This document shows positions 46,795 to 55,545 of a DNA stretch of 64,000 bases, one piece after another. The position numbers and the translations under genes were made by a program. The DNA comes from an uncultured Collinsella sp. Its GTDB lineage: Bacteria; Actinomycetota; Coriobacteriia; Coriobacteriales; Coriobacteriaceae. Position 1 is the first letter of the stretch. Each line of letters opens with the position of its first letter. The stretch covers positions 10,106-74,105 of the forward strand of contig UQIB01000009.1 in assembly GCA_900541015.1 (NCBI GenBank), given 5' to 3'. Under the pieces are notes generated by a model. The model was not told the DNA's origin. It saw nothing but the letters and a program-made list of their open reading frames with translations, and made no database searches.

Positions 46795-49157
46795 GGATTC
46801 TCAAGCTCTTTAAAAAGCATGTCCTGGCACTATTCGCAGCTATCGTACTTATCGTAATCAGCTGCAACGCCGATCTGGCGCTGCCTACCTATATGAGCGA
46901 CATCGTCGACGTGGGTGTGCAGCAAGGCGGCATCGCGTCGCCCGTACCCGACACCATCCGCGCCGAATCGCTCGACGACCTCGAACTCTTTATGAGCGCC
47001 AAGGACGCCAAGACGGTAGAAGCTGCGTTTGGCAAGGCAGACAAAAACGGGATTCGCACGTACAAGGGAACCGAGGATGAGCGCGCCGACGGCAGCAAGC
47101 TCGCCGATATCATGAGTCTGCCCGAGACCGTCGTCCTTTCGCTCAACCAGGGTATTGACGCCAACTCCATGGGTGACATGATGGGCACGTCCGGTGAGAA
47201 AGACAACAGCGGCGCCCAGGCCATGCCCACCCCCGAGCAAATGGCAGCGATGACGCCCGAGCAGCTCGCCGAGATGCAGCAGAAGGCCGCGGCGGCGCAG
47301 AACATGCAAAAGCAGATTGATGCCGACGGCGGTAAGATCACTATGAAGAGCCTGCGCCTGGGTGTCGAGGGCGGTCTGGTAGACCAAAGCAAGCTCGTCG
47401 AGGGCGCCAACCAAATGGCGGACAAAATGGGCTCCATGTCGGGCTCCATCGTCACCCAGCGCGCCGTGAGCTATGTACAGGACGAGTACAAGGCGCAGGG
47501 CATCGACCCCGCCGACGTGCAGAACGCCTACCTGAGCCGCATGGCGACCACGATGTTTGGACTGTGCCTCGTGTCGCTCGTCGCCACCATCCTGACCGGT
47601 GCCGTGGCTTCGCGCACCGCCTGCTCCATCGCCCGCGACCTGCGCCGCGAGACCTTCAACAAGGTTATGCACTTCTCGCCGGCCGAGGTGGGCAAGTTTA
47701 GCCAGGCCTCGCTCATCACCCGCTGCACCAACGACATTCAGCAGATCCAGATGGCAGCGACTCTGTTCATTCGCATGTGCCTGATGGCCCCCGTCATGGG
47801 CATCGTCGCCGTCATGCGCGTCCTAGCTAACCACACCGGCCTGGAGTGGACCATCGCTGTGGCCATCATCGCGGTTTCGGCCGTTGTCGGCGTGCTCATG
47901 GGCCTCACCATGCCCAAGTTCAAAAAGATGCAAAGCTTTGTTGACCGCGTGAACCTTACCGCCCGCGAGCTGCTCGACGGCCTTATGCCCATCCGCTCGT
48001 TTAACCGCGAGGAGCATGAGCTCGAACGTTTTGACAAGGCGTCGCTCGACCTGATGACCACGCAGCTCTACACCAACCGTGCCATGAGCTTTATGATGCC
48101 GCTCATGATGCTGGTCATGAACTGCATCACCGTGCTCATCGTGTGGTTTGGCGCGCAGGGCGTGTCCGACGGCGTGATGCAGGTCGGCAACATGATGGCG
48201 TTTATCTCCTACACCATGCAGATCGTCATGGCGTTTATGATCCTCACCATGGTTTCGGTTATCCTGCCCCGTGCCGAGGTCGCAGCCGAGCGCGTGGAGG
48301 AGGTCATCACCTGCCCCACGAGCATCAACGACCCCGCCTCGCCCAAACTGCCCGCAGCCAGCGCGCCGCGCGGTGAGCTCACCTTCCGCGACGTGAGCTT
48401 CCAGTATCCCGATGCCCGCGCCGATGTCATCAGCGGTGTGAACTTCACCACGTGCGCCGGTCAGATGCTCGGCATCATTGGCTCCACGGGTTCGGGCAAG
48501 TCCACGCTCGTGCAGCTGATTCCACGCCTGTATGACGTCACGGGCGGCAGCATTTCGCTCGACGGCATCGACGTGCGTGACATGACCCTCTCTGAGCTGC
48601 GCCGCCGCATCGGTTATATTCCGCAGCAGGGTCGCCTGTTCTCGGGCACCGTCGAGAGCAACCTCAAGTTTGCCGGCGATATGGTGAGTGACGAGGATAT
48701 GCGCCAGGCGGCATGCATCGCCCAGGCGGAGGACTTTATCGCCGAGCGCGAGGGCGGTTACGACTCCCCCATCAGTCAGGGCGGCTCCAATGTTTCGGGC
48801 GGTCAGCGCCAGCGTCTGGCCATCGCCCGCGCGTTGGCCAAAAAGCCCGAGGTCGTGGTGTTCGACGACTCGTTTAGCGCCCTCGACTACAAGACCGACG
48901 CACGCCTGCGCGAGGAGCTCGCCAAAAACGTCACCGACGCCGCGCTCGTGGTCGTGGCCCAGCGCATCGCGACCATCATGCACGCCGACCAGATCATCGT
49001 GCTCGACGACGGCCACGTGGTGGGCACCGGCACGCACGAGGAGCTGCTGCACGGCTGCCCGGCGTACCTGGAGATAGCACAGTCGCAGCTTTCTGCCGAG
49101 GAGCTGGGACTCACCCAAGAAGAGATTGCAGCCGTCATGGAAGGAGGCGAGCGCTAA
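46791..49157 (+). CDS. ABC exporter half-transporter with long extracytoplasmic insert
   Basis: A 788-residue TMD-NBD protein. After the first helix (ALFAAIVLIVISCNADLALP) come about 225 mostly polar residues with a MAAMTPEQLAEMQQKAAAAQ stretch, an unusually long insert between TM1 and TM2. The ATPase domain near residues 530-780 shows Walker A GSTGSGKST, signature VSGGQRQRLAIARALA and Walker B VVVFDDSFSALD, where Asp replaces the catalytic Glu, so this is the degenerate site of a heterodimer. GTG start overlaps marR by four bases. Confidence 0.9.
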   Translation: MRILKLFKKHVLALFAAIVLIVISCNADLALPTYMSDIVDVGVQQGGIASPVPDTIRAESLDDLELFMSAKDAKTVEAAFGKADKNGIRTYKGTEDERADGSKLADIMSLPETVVLSLNQGIDANSMGDMMGTSGEKDNSGAQAMPTPEQMAAMTPEQLAEMQQKAAAAQNMQKQIDADGGKITMKSLRLGVEGGLVDQSKLVEGANQMADKMGSMSGSIVTQRAVSYVQDEYKAQGIDPADVQNAYLSRMATTMFGLCLVSLVATILTGAVASRTACSIARDLRRETFNKVMHFSPAEVGKFSQASLITRCTNDIQQIQMAATLFIRMCLMAPVMGIVAVMRVLANHTGLEWTIAVAIIAVSAVVGVLMGLTMPKFKKMQSFVDRVNLTARELLDGLMPIRSFNREEHELERFDKASLDLMTTQLYTNRAMSFMMPLMMLVMNCITVLIVWFGAQGVSDGVMQVGNMMAFISYTMQIVMAFMILTMVSVILPRAEVAAERVEEVITCPTSINDPASPKLPAASAPRGELTFRDVSFQYPDARADVISGVNFTTCAGQMLGIIGSTGSGKSTLVQLIPRLYDVTGGSISLDGIDVRDMTLSELRRRIGYIPQQGRLFSGTVESNLKFAGDMVSDEDMRQAACIAQAEDFIAEREGGYDSPISQGGSNVSGGQRQRLAIARALAKKPEVVVFDDSFSALDYKTDARLREELAKNVTDAALVVVAQRIATIMHADQIIVLDDGHVVGTGTHEELLHGCPAYLEIAQSQLSAEELGLTQEEIAAVMEGGER

Positions 49158-51013
49158 TGGCAGACGAGACCAAGACTCAGATTCCCAAGCCCACCCGCCA
49201 GCGTGGTCCCATGAGCCGCATGGGTGGCATGCGCCGTGGCGAAAAGGCCAAGGACTTCAAGGGCACCATGCGGCAGCTGCTCGGCTATATCGGTCAACAC
49301 AAGGTTGCCGTACTTGCCGCCGTCGCCTTTGCCGTGTGCTCGGTCGTCTTTAACATTGTGGGGCCCAAGGTGCTCGGCCAGGTTACGACCAAGCTGTTCG
49401 AGGGCCTGGTTGCCAAGGTCAACGGTACCGGCGATGTCGACTTTAACTGGATCGCCAAGACGCTCGGCTTTTTGCTCTGCCTGTACCTGGCGAGCTCTGC
49501 CTGCAGTCTGATCCAGGGCTGGCTCATGACCGGCGTCACGCAAGAGATTTGCTACCGCATGCGCAAGGAGATCGCCGCCAAGATCGCCGTCGTGCCGATG
49601 AGCTACTTCAACGGCCACAGCAAGGGCGACGTGCTCAGCCGCATCACCAACGACGTCGATACGCTCGGCCAATCGCTCAACCAGAGCGTGACGCAGCTCA
49701 TCACCTCGGTGACGCAGATTATCGGCGTGCTCGTCATGATGCTGTCGATCAGTCTGCCGCTCACCGGCGTCACCGTGCTCACGCTGCCGGCCGCCGCGAT
49801 TATCTTGATGGTGATGATTCACTTCTCGCAGCCGTACTTCCGCGAGCAGCAGCAGGTCCTGGGCACCGTCAACGGCATTATCGAGGAGGACTTTGCCGGC
49901 CAGAACGTCATTCAGGTGTTCGACCGCGCCGAGGCCTCGATCGAGGAGTTCGACCGCCAAAACGACCGCCTCTTTATTAGTGGCTGGCGCTCGCAGTTCC
50001 TGTCGGGCCTGATGATGCCGCTTATGAGCTTGGTGGGCAACATGGGCTACGTGGGCGTCGTCGTGGTGGGTGCGCAGCTCGCGCTGACCGGCAATGCCAC
50101 GCCCGGCGATATCCAGAGCTTTATCCAGTACGTTCGCAACTTTACGCAACCCGTGCAGCAGCTGGGTAACGTGAGCAACACGATGCAGTCGATGGCCGCT
50201 GCCACCGAGCGCGTGTTTGAGTTCCTGGCCGCGCCCGAGGAGGAGCAGAAGGCCGACGCGCAGATCCCCGAGAAGCGCCCCGGCCACGTGGAGTTCGACC
50301 ACGTCAAGTTTGGCTACACGCCCGACAAGACCATCATCCACGACTTTAGCTGCGAGGCGGAGCCCGGCCAGACCATCGCCATCGTCGGTCCCACCGGCGC
50401 CGGCAAGACCACGCTCATCAAGCTGCTGCAGCGCTTCTACGATGTGGACGGCGGTTCGCTGCGCGTCGAGGGCGTCGACGTGCGCGACTGGGACCGCGCG
50501 GCGCTGCGCGGCGAGTTTGCCATGGTGCTGCAGGATACCTGGCTGTTTAACGGCACCATCCGCGAAAACATCCGCTACGGACGCCCCGATGCGAGCGATG
50601 CCGAAGTCGAGGCCGCCGCACGCGCCGCACGCTGCGACCACTTTATCCATACGCTCGCCGGCGGTTACGACTTTATGATCAACGAGGAGGGCACCAACCT
50701 GTCGCAGGGTCAGCGCCAGCTCGTGACCATCGCCCGTGCCATTTTGGCCGATCGCCCGGCGCTGATTCTGGACGAGGCGACTTCCAACGTCGATACCCGC
50801 ACCGAGGAGCTCATCCAGCGCGCCATGGATGCGCTGATGCAGGGCCGCACGAGCTTTGTCATCGCGCACCGCCTGTCCACGATCCGCAACGCCGACGTGA
50901 TCTTGGTGATCCGCGACGGCGACATCGTCGAGAAGGGCACGCACGACGAGTTGCTCGCCCAAGGCGGCTTCTACGCCGACCTGTACAACTCGCAGTTCGA
51001 CGAAGCGGCGTAA
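49157..51013 (+). CDS. ABC exporter half-transporter, catalytic partner
   Basis: A 618-residue TMD-NBD protein. A basic N-terminus of about 40 residues precedes six membrane helices. The ATPase domain has Walker A GPTGAGKTT, signature LSQGQRQLVTIARAIL and Walker B ALILDEATSNVDTR with the catalytic Glu, complementing the preceding subunit. The start overlaps the previous stop by one base (TAATG). The pair is likely an MsbA/LmrCD-like multidrug or lipid exporter. Confidence 0.93.
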   Translation: MADETKTQIPKPTRQRGPMSRMGGMRRGEKAKDFKGTMRQLLGYIGQHKVAVLAAVAFAVCSVVFNIVGPKVLGQVTTKLFEGLVAKVNGTGDVDFNWIAKTLGFLLCLYLASSACSLIQGWLMTGVTQEICYRMRKEIAAKIAVVPMSYFNGHSKGDVLSRITNDVDTLGQSLNQSVTQLITSVTQIIGVLVMMLSISLPLTGVTVLTLPAAAIILMVMIHFSQPYFREQQQVLGTVNGIIEEDFAGQNVIQVFDRAEASIEEFDRQNDRLFISGWRSQFLSGLMMPLMSLVGNMGYVGVVVVGAQLALTGNATPGDIQSFIQYVRNFTQPVQQLGNVSNTMQSMAAATERVFEFLAAPEEEQKADAQIPEKRPGHVEFDHVKFGYTPDKTIIHDFSCEAEPGQTIAIVGPTGAGKTTLIKLLQRFYDVDGGSLRVEGVDVRDWDRAALRGEFAMVLQDTWLFNGTIRENIRYGRPDASDAEVEAAARAARCDHFIHTLAGGYDFMINEEGTNLSQGQRQLVTIARAILADRPALILDEATSNVDTRTEELIQRAMDALMQGRTSFVIAHRLSTIRNADVILVIRDGDIVEKGTHDELLAQGGFYADLYNSQFDEAA

Positions 51014-51039
51014 AACCGGCGGCAAACAGCCGCAATACC

Positions 51040-51080
51040 AAAAAACGGGGGCGCAGAATGAACTGCGCCCCCGTTTTTTG
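51040..51080 (+). terminator. Strong Rho-independent terminator of the marR-ABC operon
   Basis: ACGGGGGCGCAG and CTGCGCCCCCGT pair around a short loop, flanked by A6 and T6 tracts. Confidence 0.95.
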
Positions 51081-51135
51081 TCCTTTGGGCCTCGAAACGC
51101 CACCCCTGGGACCTGATTGACGCTCTTCCTCAAGG

Positions 51136-51373
51136 CCCCGTGGTCAAAAAATGGCAAATATGAGTACTGTCACCTTTTTAGTAACAGCCAAAACTGCCCC
51201 AAACGACGTCTTTGCGGCCTAGATATGCCTTCAAATTGATCAAAACGCCCAGTAGCATGCTTCTGTGTGCCAACGTTAATGAACATATTTACTGTCGTGT
51301 CTATTATCTTGTAAGGTCGATATGATACTAGGCTAGCAACAGTACTCATATTTGCCATTTTTTGCCCACGGGG
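51136..51373. mobile_element. MITE-like element with 35-bp inverted ends
   Basis: CCCCGTGG plus TCAAAAAATGGCAAATATGAGTACTGT (51136-51170 in total) has its reverse complement at 51339-51373 with one mismatch in 35. The interior of 168 bases is AT-rich and not itself palindromic. A 60-codon minus-strand frame starting in the right end (ATGGCAAATATGAGTACTG) runs through the element, but nothing supports it as a gene. No clear target-site duplication is visible. Confidence 0.6.
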
Positions 51374-51446
51374 TATGCCGCAGAAGATCCAACTTGCTCC
51401 AGCGTGTCGTACGCCGGTCCTCCCCTTCCGGCGAGTGCCGACATTT

Positions 51447-51493
51447 CCCCAGATAAAACCGAACAAAATAAACCTGTCCCTTTTCGGCAGGTT
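51447..51493. repeat. CCTGTCCC-loop hairpin repeat (copy 5)
   Basis: CCAGATAAAACCGAACAAAA then TAAACCTGTCCC then TTTTCGGCAGGTTT. The left arm has diverged from the right, so the hairpin is imperfect. It lies about 90 bases before the DAHP synthase gene. Confidence 0.75.
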
Positions 51494-51582
51494 TCGCTTG
51501 CACTTTAGCGTGCGACAGCGGATAATGCCGAGCATTCGAGAGTTCGCCAATTGTTGCCGTTAATTGATAAAGGAGGCCCCGT

Positions 51583-52614
51583 ATGGCCATGGAATTCAAG
51601 CGCAGGTTGCCGATCCCCATGGAGATCCGCGAGGAAATGCCGCTTTCCGCAGAGCTTACCGCCAAAAAGCAGGCATTCGACGCCGAGGTCGCCAAGGTCT
51701 TTACCGGCGAGGACGCGCGCAAGATGCTTATCATCGGCCCGTGCTCTGCCGACCGTGAGGATTCGGTCCTCGAGTACATGAACCGCCTTGCCAAGACCGC
51801 CGAGGAGGTCAAGGACAAGCTCATCATCATTCCGCGCGTCTACACCAACAAACCGCGCACTAAGGGCACCGGTTACAAGGGTCTGCTGCACAACCCCGAT
51901 CCCGAGGCACCCGATGACCTGCTCGAAGGCGTTAAGGCCATCCGCCACATGCACCTGCGCGTCATCGAAGAGACCGGCTTCTTTACCGCCGATGAGATGC
52001 TCTACCCCTCCAACTACCAGTACCTTGTCGACCTGCTAAGCTATGTTGCTGTCGGCGCGCGCTCGGTCGAGAACCAGGAGCACCGTCTGGTGTCGAGCGG
52101 CATTTCGGTGCCTGTGGGCATGAAGAACCCCACCGCCGGTTCCACCACCGTCATGCTCAACTCCATTTACGCCGCCCAGGCGCACCAGAGCTTCATCTTC
52201 CGCAACTGGGAGGTCGAGTGCGATGGCAACCCGCTCGCGCACGCTGTCATGCGCGGCTACATCGGCCTCGATGGCCGCACCTACCCCAACTACCACTACG
52301 AGCACCTCGAGCGCCTGGCCGAGCGCTACACCGAGCACGCCGGCTATGCCAATCCGGCAGCGGTCATCGACTGCAACCACGACAACTCGGGCAAGCGCCC
52401 GCTGGAGCAGTATCGTATTTGCAAGGAAGTGCTCGACAGCTGCCGTCGCAACGAGTCCATCTCCAAGCTGGTCAAGGGCTTTATGATCGAGTCTTACCTT
52501 GAGGACGGCAACCAGCCGGTCGACGGCGGCGTCTTTGGCAAGTCCATCACCGACCCGTGCCTGGGCTGGGAAAAGACCGACTACCTCATCCACGAGATCG
52601 CGGAGCGGGTGTAG
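51583..52614 (+). CDS. aroF: 3-deoxy-7-phosphoheptulonate (DAHP) synthase, class I
   Basis: A 343-residue enzyme joining phosphoenolpyruvate and erythrose-4-phosphate, the first step of the shikimate pathway. IIGPCSADREDSVLEYM, PRVYTNKPRTKGTGYKGL and the metal ligand Cys/His motifs plus CNHDNSGKRPLEQYRI and DGGVFGKSITDPCLGWE belong to the AroF/G/H type. Which aromatic amino acid inhibits it is not evident, so the symbol is nominal. RBS AAAGGAGG precedes the ATG. No aromatic T-box leader was seen upstream; a structured element follows the stop directly. Confidence 0.93.
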   Translation: MAMEFKRRLPIPMEIREEMPLSAELTAKKQAFDAEVAKVFTGEDARKMLIIGPCSADREDSVLEYMNRLAKTAEEVKDKLIIIPRVYTNKPRTKGTGYKGLLHNPDPEAPDDLLEGVKAIRHMHLRVIEETGFFTADEMLYPSNYQYLVDLLSYVAVGARSVENQEHRLVSSGISVPVGMKNPTAGSTTVMLNSIYAAQAHQSFIFRNWEVECDGNPLAHAVMRGYIGLDGRTYPNYHYEHLERLAERYTEHAGYANPAAVIDCNHDNSGKRPLEQYRICKEVLDSCRRNESISKLVKGFMIESYLEDGNQPVDGGVFGKSITDPCLGWEKTDYLIHEIAERV

Positions 52615-52735
52615 GTTACGGCGTTTTACCAAACGCCGTAACCGGTCGACGCTGCGCGGGCCGCACCTGTACAATCTGACGTTCAACCGCAAGGGCGCGA
52701 CCAGAAGGTCAGCGCCCTTTCGTTTGATGCGGCAG
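52615..52735 (+). other. Two-hairpin structured element directly after the stop codon (copy 2)
   Basis: Hairpin I, GTTACGGCGTTT/AAACGCCGTAAC, begins at the base after the stop codon. Then CCGGTCGACGCTG (52642-52654), GCG, and a second hairpin capped by GACC-AGAA-GGTC (52699-52710). The distance from linker to cap is the same 57 bases as at 15472-15529, while the stems differ in sequence but still pair. Confidence 0.77.
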
Positions 52736-52782
52736 TTAGGGACGTTCCTTTTCTGCCGGCAGTCTGGGACATTCCTTGGGGT

Positions 52783-52836
52783 AGTCGTTGGGGACGTTCT
52801 TTAATGACTAGTCGTTTAAGAACGTCCCCAACGACT
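52783..52836. repeat. Palindrome with GGGGACGTTC arms
   Basis: AGTCGTTGGGGACGTTCTT (52783-52801) has its perfect complement at 52818-52836. Two diverged fragments with GGGACGTTCC and GGGACATTCC stand just before it (52739-52775). No gene is visible in the 331 bases between the DAHP synthase and GNAT genes. Confidence 0.7.
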
Positions 52837-52945
52837 ATCTCTCCGTCCCCGAGGGATCGGGGGTCGTCTGCCGAATGGTTGATGCGGCCGCCCTGCGTCC
52901 ATGTCACACTCAGAGGTGGCCTGACCCAACTTGGAAGGAGCCTCC

Positions 52946-53596
52946 ATGAGCCTTGACAACGTAACCCTGCGCGCCGCCACGCTCGATGACCTTGCCGGCA
53001 TCGCCGCCATCTACAATCAGCTGTGGTGCAACACGCTGCGCAACCGCGGTGACGTCGAAGCCGCCGATTTCTGCGCCCGCTTCAACATCGCCATGCAGCT
53101 GCAGCGCTCCCCCATCGCACTCGTCGCCGAGGCAGAGGGCCGCATTATCGCCGCCTGCTGCATCGGCATCTTCGAGGCCGGCAAACCGCGCACCAATCCC
53201 GCATGGGAGCCCTGCTACGACGAGATGCTCGCCCAGGCGACCGAGATGGCCAAAACCGCCGACGCCAAGCTCGAGGGCTCACTCTTTGGCGATAGCCGCG
53301 AGAAGGCAACAGCCGACCGCTTCGCCGCCACGGGCAATGAGTACGCCCAAGGCCAGCTCAACCTGATCATCATCGTGCCCGAGTGGCAGGGCAAGGGGCT
53401 GGGCCGCAAGCTCATCGACCTTGCACGTGCCGAGCTCGCCAAGGCAGGCTGCACCAAATTCTTCCTGATGAGCGACTGCAACTCCGACTGGCAGTTTTAC
53501 GAGCACCTCAACATGAAGCGCATCCTAGAGGACCACAGCCAAGACACCGGTGACGGCTTTATCGTCTACATGTACGGAGGCGACACACAGGATTAG
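52946..53596 (+). CDS. GNAT family N-acetyltransferase
   Basis: A 216-residue acetyltransferase. The acetyl-CoA binding motif is LIIIVPEWQGKGLGRKLIDLAR, followed by the strand FFLMSDCNSDWQFYEHLNMKR. The substrate is unknown. The ATG at 52946 follows GGAAGGAG by five bases. It is apparently monocistronic; a hairpin repeat lies 15 bases after the stop. Confidence 0.87.
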   Translation: MSLDNVTLRAATLDDLAGIAAIYNQLWCNTLRNRGDVEAADFCARFNIAMQLQRSPIALVAEAEGRIIAACCIGIFEAGKPRTNPAWEPCYDEMLAQATEMAKTADAKLEGSLFGDSREKATADRFAATGNEYAQGQLNLIIIVPEWQGKGLGRKLIDLARAELAKAGCTKFFLMSDCNSDWQFYEHLNMKRILEDHSQDTGDGFIVYMYGGDTQD

Positions 53597-53611
53597 CCCG
53601 TCAAGCACAAA

Positions 53612-53655
53612 CCAAAACCACCACAAAGGTGCCTGTCCCCTTTGTGGTGGTTTGG
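53612..53655 (+). terminator. Hairpin after the GNAT gene with CCTGTCCC loop
   Basis: CCAAAACCACCACAAAG pairs with CTTTGTGGTGGTTTGG around GTGCCTGTCCC. The stem differs completely from the other CCTGTCCC hairpins in the window, but the loop motif is shared. Confidence 0.7.
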
Positions 53656-53735
53656 AGCTCTCCGCGGCGGGATGCTAGACTTGCGGCGTATATATTCGCG
53701 CCAAAACACGGGTCGCATGAAGAAAAGGAGATGCC

Positions 53736-53927
53736 ATGGCGCCTATCGCACCGCTCAAGATGCTCGTCGCTCCTGCCGCCAAGGTCATCGCCAAGATCGG
53801 TTCGACCATGACCTACGATGACGTTCCTTGCATCGTTGATGAGCGCAACGACAGCTGCCCTTACCTGGGCCACGTCCCCTACTTTGCGCCCAAGCTCGTT
53901 TCCGATCCCGAGCACCGCGAACAGTAA
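53736..53927 (+). CDS. Small conserved-looking protein of unknown function
   Basis: A 63-residue protein starting MAPIAPLKMLVAPAAKVIAK, with VPCIVDERNDSCPYLGHVPYF near the end. Two Cys residues and a Tyr/Pro-rich tail are visible, but no known domain. AAAAGGAG at the right distance and a proper terminator support it as real. The first 20 residues are amphipathic and could contact a membrane. No operon partner. Confidence 0.7.
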   Translation: MAPIAPLKMLVAPAAKVIAKIGSTMTYDDVPCIVDERNDSCPYLGHVPYFAPKLVSDPEHREQ

Positions 53928-53940
53928 TCCAAGATGCACC

Positions 53941-53973
53941 AAGCGCCGCGCAACTCGCGGCGCTTACTGTTTT
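53941..53973. terminator. Bidirectional terminator between small protein and permease genes
   Basis: AAGCGCCGCG/CGCGGCGCTT with loop CAACT, followed by ACTGTTTT on the plus strand. The right arm overlaps the stop codon of the convergent permease gene. Confidence 0.8.
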
Positions 53974-55373
53974 GGCGCAAAGCGAACTGTCCCCCTTGCG
54001 CCAACGCCGGGATTGTCGACGCTGCGGCCGTGGCGCGATATGAGGCGCGAAACCTCGCCCAGCAACACACCGATCACCACACCCATGAGAATGGGCAACT
54101 TTACCATTTCGGCGGGCGAGCTGTTGAGCGGCACAATCGTAGCGACAATCGAAAGCACAAGCTCCACCACGGGAATCGCAAGTGCCACCGCAAGCACCTT
54201 GCCCTCGAAGGGCGCGCGGAACACGCGCGGGCGATCGTCGTATTTGCGCAGGCGCCAAAACGCCGGGAACATCGGGATATAGCTCATGAGCAGAAAGACG
54301 ACGTTCATCGAGAAGAAGACCCAAAAGACGTCGGAACCCTCACCCAGCGGAATCTGGAGCAGTAACACCAGGCTGGCAAAACAACCGTTAATGAGTGCCG
54401 AGCCATTGGGCATGCCGGTCTTCTTGGACACCAGCGCAAAGGGACGCGGCATGTTGCCATGGCGCGCGGCATAGCTCGCCACGTTGTTGACGCCAAAGCT
54501 CCAGCAGATCATGTTGGCGAACAGCGTCACCAAAAAGGCCACGCCAACGATCATCGTTAGCGGGTGGGTGCGCCCCACCATAGCGGCGACTGCGTCCACA
54601 ATGCCCGAATCGAGTGAAAGTTGCTCGGTGGGAACCGCGGCTCCAATGCCAATGCCGCAAATGATGTAAATTGCCGCAATGGCCACGCCACCGGCGATAA
54701 CCGCCTTGGGGATATCGCGCGACGGATTTTTCATCGTGCTGGCAAAGGTCGCGACCACTTCGAAGCCCATAAAGTTGAACAGGATAATCGATAGGTACGT
54801 CAACGAATTGGTGTCGCCCAGATCCGGCATGAAGGTCTTAAACGACATGTCGTTGGCAAAGCCGTTATTGCAGGCAAACCAAATGCCGACGATTCCCACC
54901 ACGGCAGTAATGAGCACCTTGATGACGGCGCCGCCGTCCATGACCCAATCAGCCTCGGCCACCGGCTGCATCGCCATGACGGTGACACCCCACACAAAGG
55001 CAAGCTCGATGGCAATTCGGACCCCAAGCGAAAACTCGATACCCCATACCGCATTGACGACACTGGGAAACATACAGGCGATACTTGCCACCCACAGCGG
55101 AAAGTTGACCCAGTAGCACCAGGAGCAGCGGGCGCCCCAACGGTCGCCCAGGCCAAGGCGAACCCAGTCGTACAGGCCGCCCTCGGAATCGAACGCCGTA
55201 CCCAGCTCCGCCACCACCAGGCCATAGGGAAGCAAAAACGTAATGATAAGGAAGATCCACCAGAAGAACTGCACGTTACCCATGGCAGATGCCGGAGCCG
55301 CCGCCTCGATGGTAAACACGACGCAGATAACCGAAAGGATGACCTCGAACAGGGAGAACTTTTTACCTGCCAT
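53964..55373 (-). CDS. APC family amino acid / polyamine transporter (second copy in agmatine region)
   Basis: A 469-residue protein with about 12 membrane helices, clearly paralogous to the permease at 57563-59002: IGNQQFFWWIF against MGNVQFFWWIF, then FLLPYGLVVAELGTAFDSEGG, YDWVRLGLGDRWGARCSW, and FNFMGFEVVATF. The family contains glutamate/GABA and agmatine/putrescine antiporters. It lies downstream of aguA in the same direction and probably takes up or exchanges agmatine-related compounds. GGGGGAG precedes the ATG at 55373, which lies inside a small upstream frame. Confidence 0.87.
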   Translation of the reverse strand: MAGKKFSLFEVILSVICVVFTIEAAAPASAMGNVQFFWWIFLIITFLLPYGLVVAELGTAFDSEGGLYDWVRLGLGDRWGARCSWCYWVNFPLWVASIACMFPSVVNAVWGIEFSLGVRIAIELAFVWGVTVMAMQPVAEADWVMDGGAVIKVLITAVVGIVGIWFACNNGFANDMSFKTFMPDLGDTNSLTYLSIILFNFMGFEVVATFASTMKNPSRDIPKAVIAGGVAIAAIYIICGIGIGAAVPTEQLSLDSGIVDAVAAMVGRTHPLTMIVGVAFLVTLFANMICWSFGVNNVASYAARHGNMPRPFALVSKKTGMPNGSALINGCFASLVLLLQIPLGEGSDVFWVFFSMNVVFLLMSYIPMFPAFWRLRKYDDRPRVFRAPFEGKVLAVALAIPVVELVLSIVATIVPLNSSPAEMVKLPILMGVVIGVLLGEVSRLISRHGRSVDNPGVGARGTVRFAPKQ

Positions 55374-55545
55374 GGCACGCTCCCCCTACAGCAAAAAGGA
55401 TGGCATCTGTACCGAAGGCGCAGCCCAAGGTAGGGTTGCAGGCCGCGTCACCGGTACAGGTGCCATCCCAAAGAGAAGAGAGGATGCAATTGTTGGACCA
55501 ACGCTCGCGGAACAGGCGCGTGTAGATAACGATACGCTGGTACAT
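55363..55545 (-). CDS. Possible 60-residue leader peptide overlapping the permease start
   Basis: A small frame starts MYQRIVIYTRLFRERW behind GGAG at suitable distance and ends HGR just after the permease ATG, overlapping it by 11 bases. Its C-terminal half is Cys-rich (CTGDAACNPTLGCAFG). Translation would run through the permease RBS, allowing coupled initiation. The frame also spans a long hairpin (55398-55470). It may be a true leader, or only a frame that happens to be open. Confidence 0.4.
   Translation of the reverse strand: MYQRIVIYTRLFRERWSNNCILSSLWDGTCTGDAACNPTLGCAFGTDAILFAVGGACHGR

Noticed and set aside
49154..51157. A 667-codon open frame opposite the second ABC exporter gene
   Set aside because: Shadow frame; the plus-strand protein has all ATPase motifs, while the antisense translation shows none.
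51374..51582. Aromatic T-box leader before DAHP synthase
   Set aside because: No T-box sequence or specifier stem is visible; the region is occupied by a hairpin repeat.
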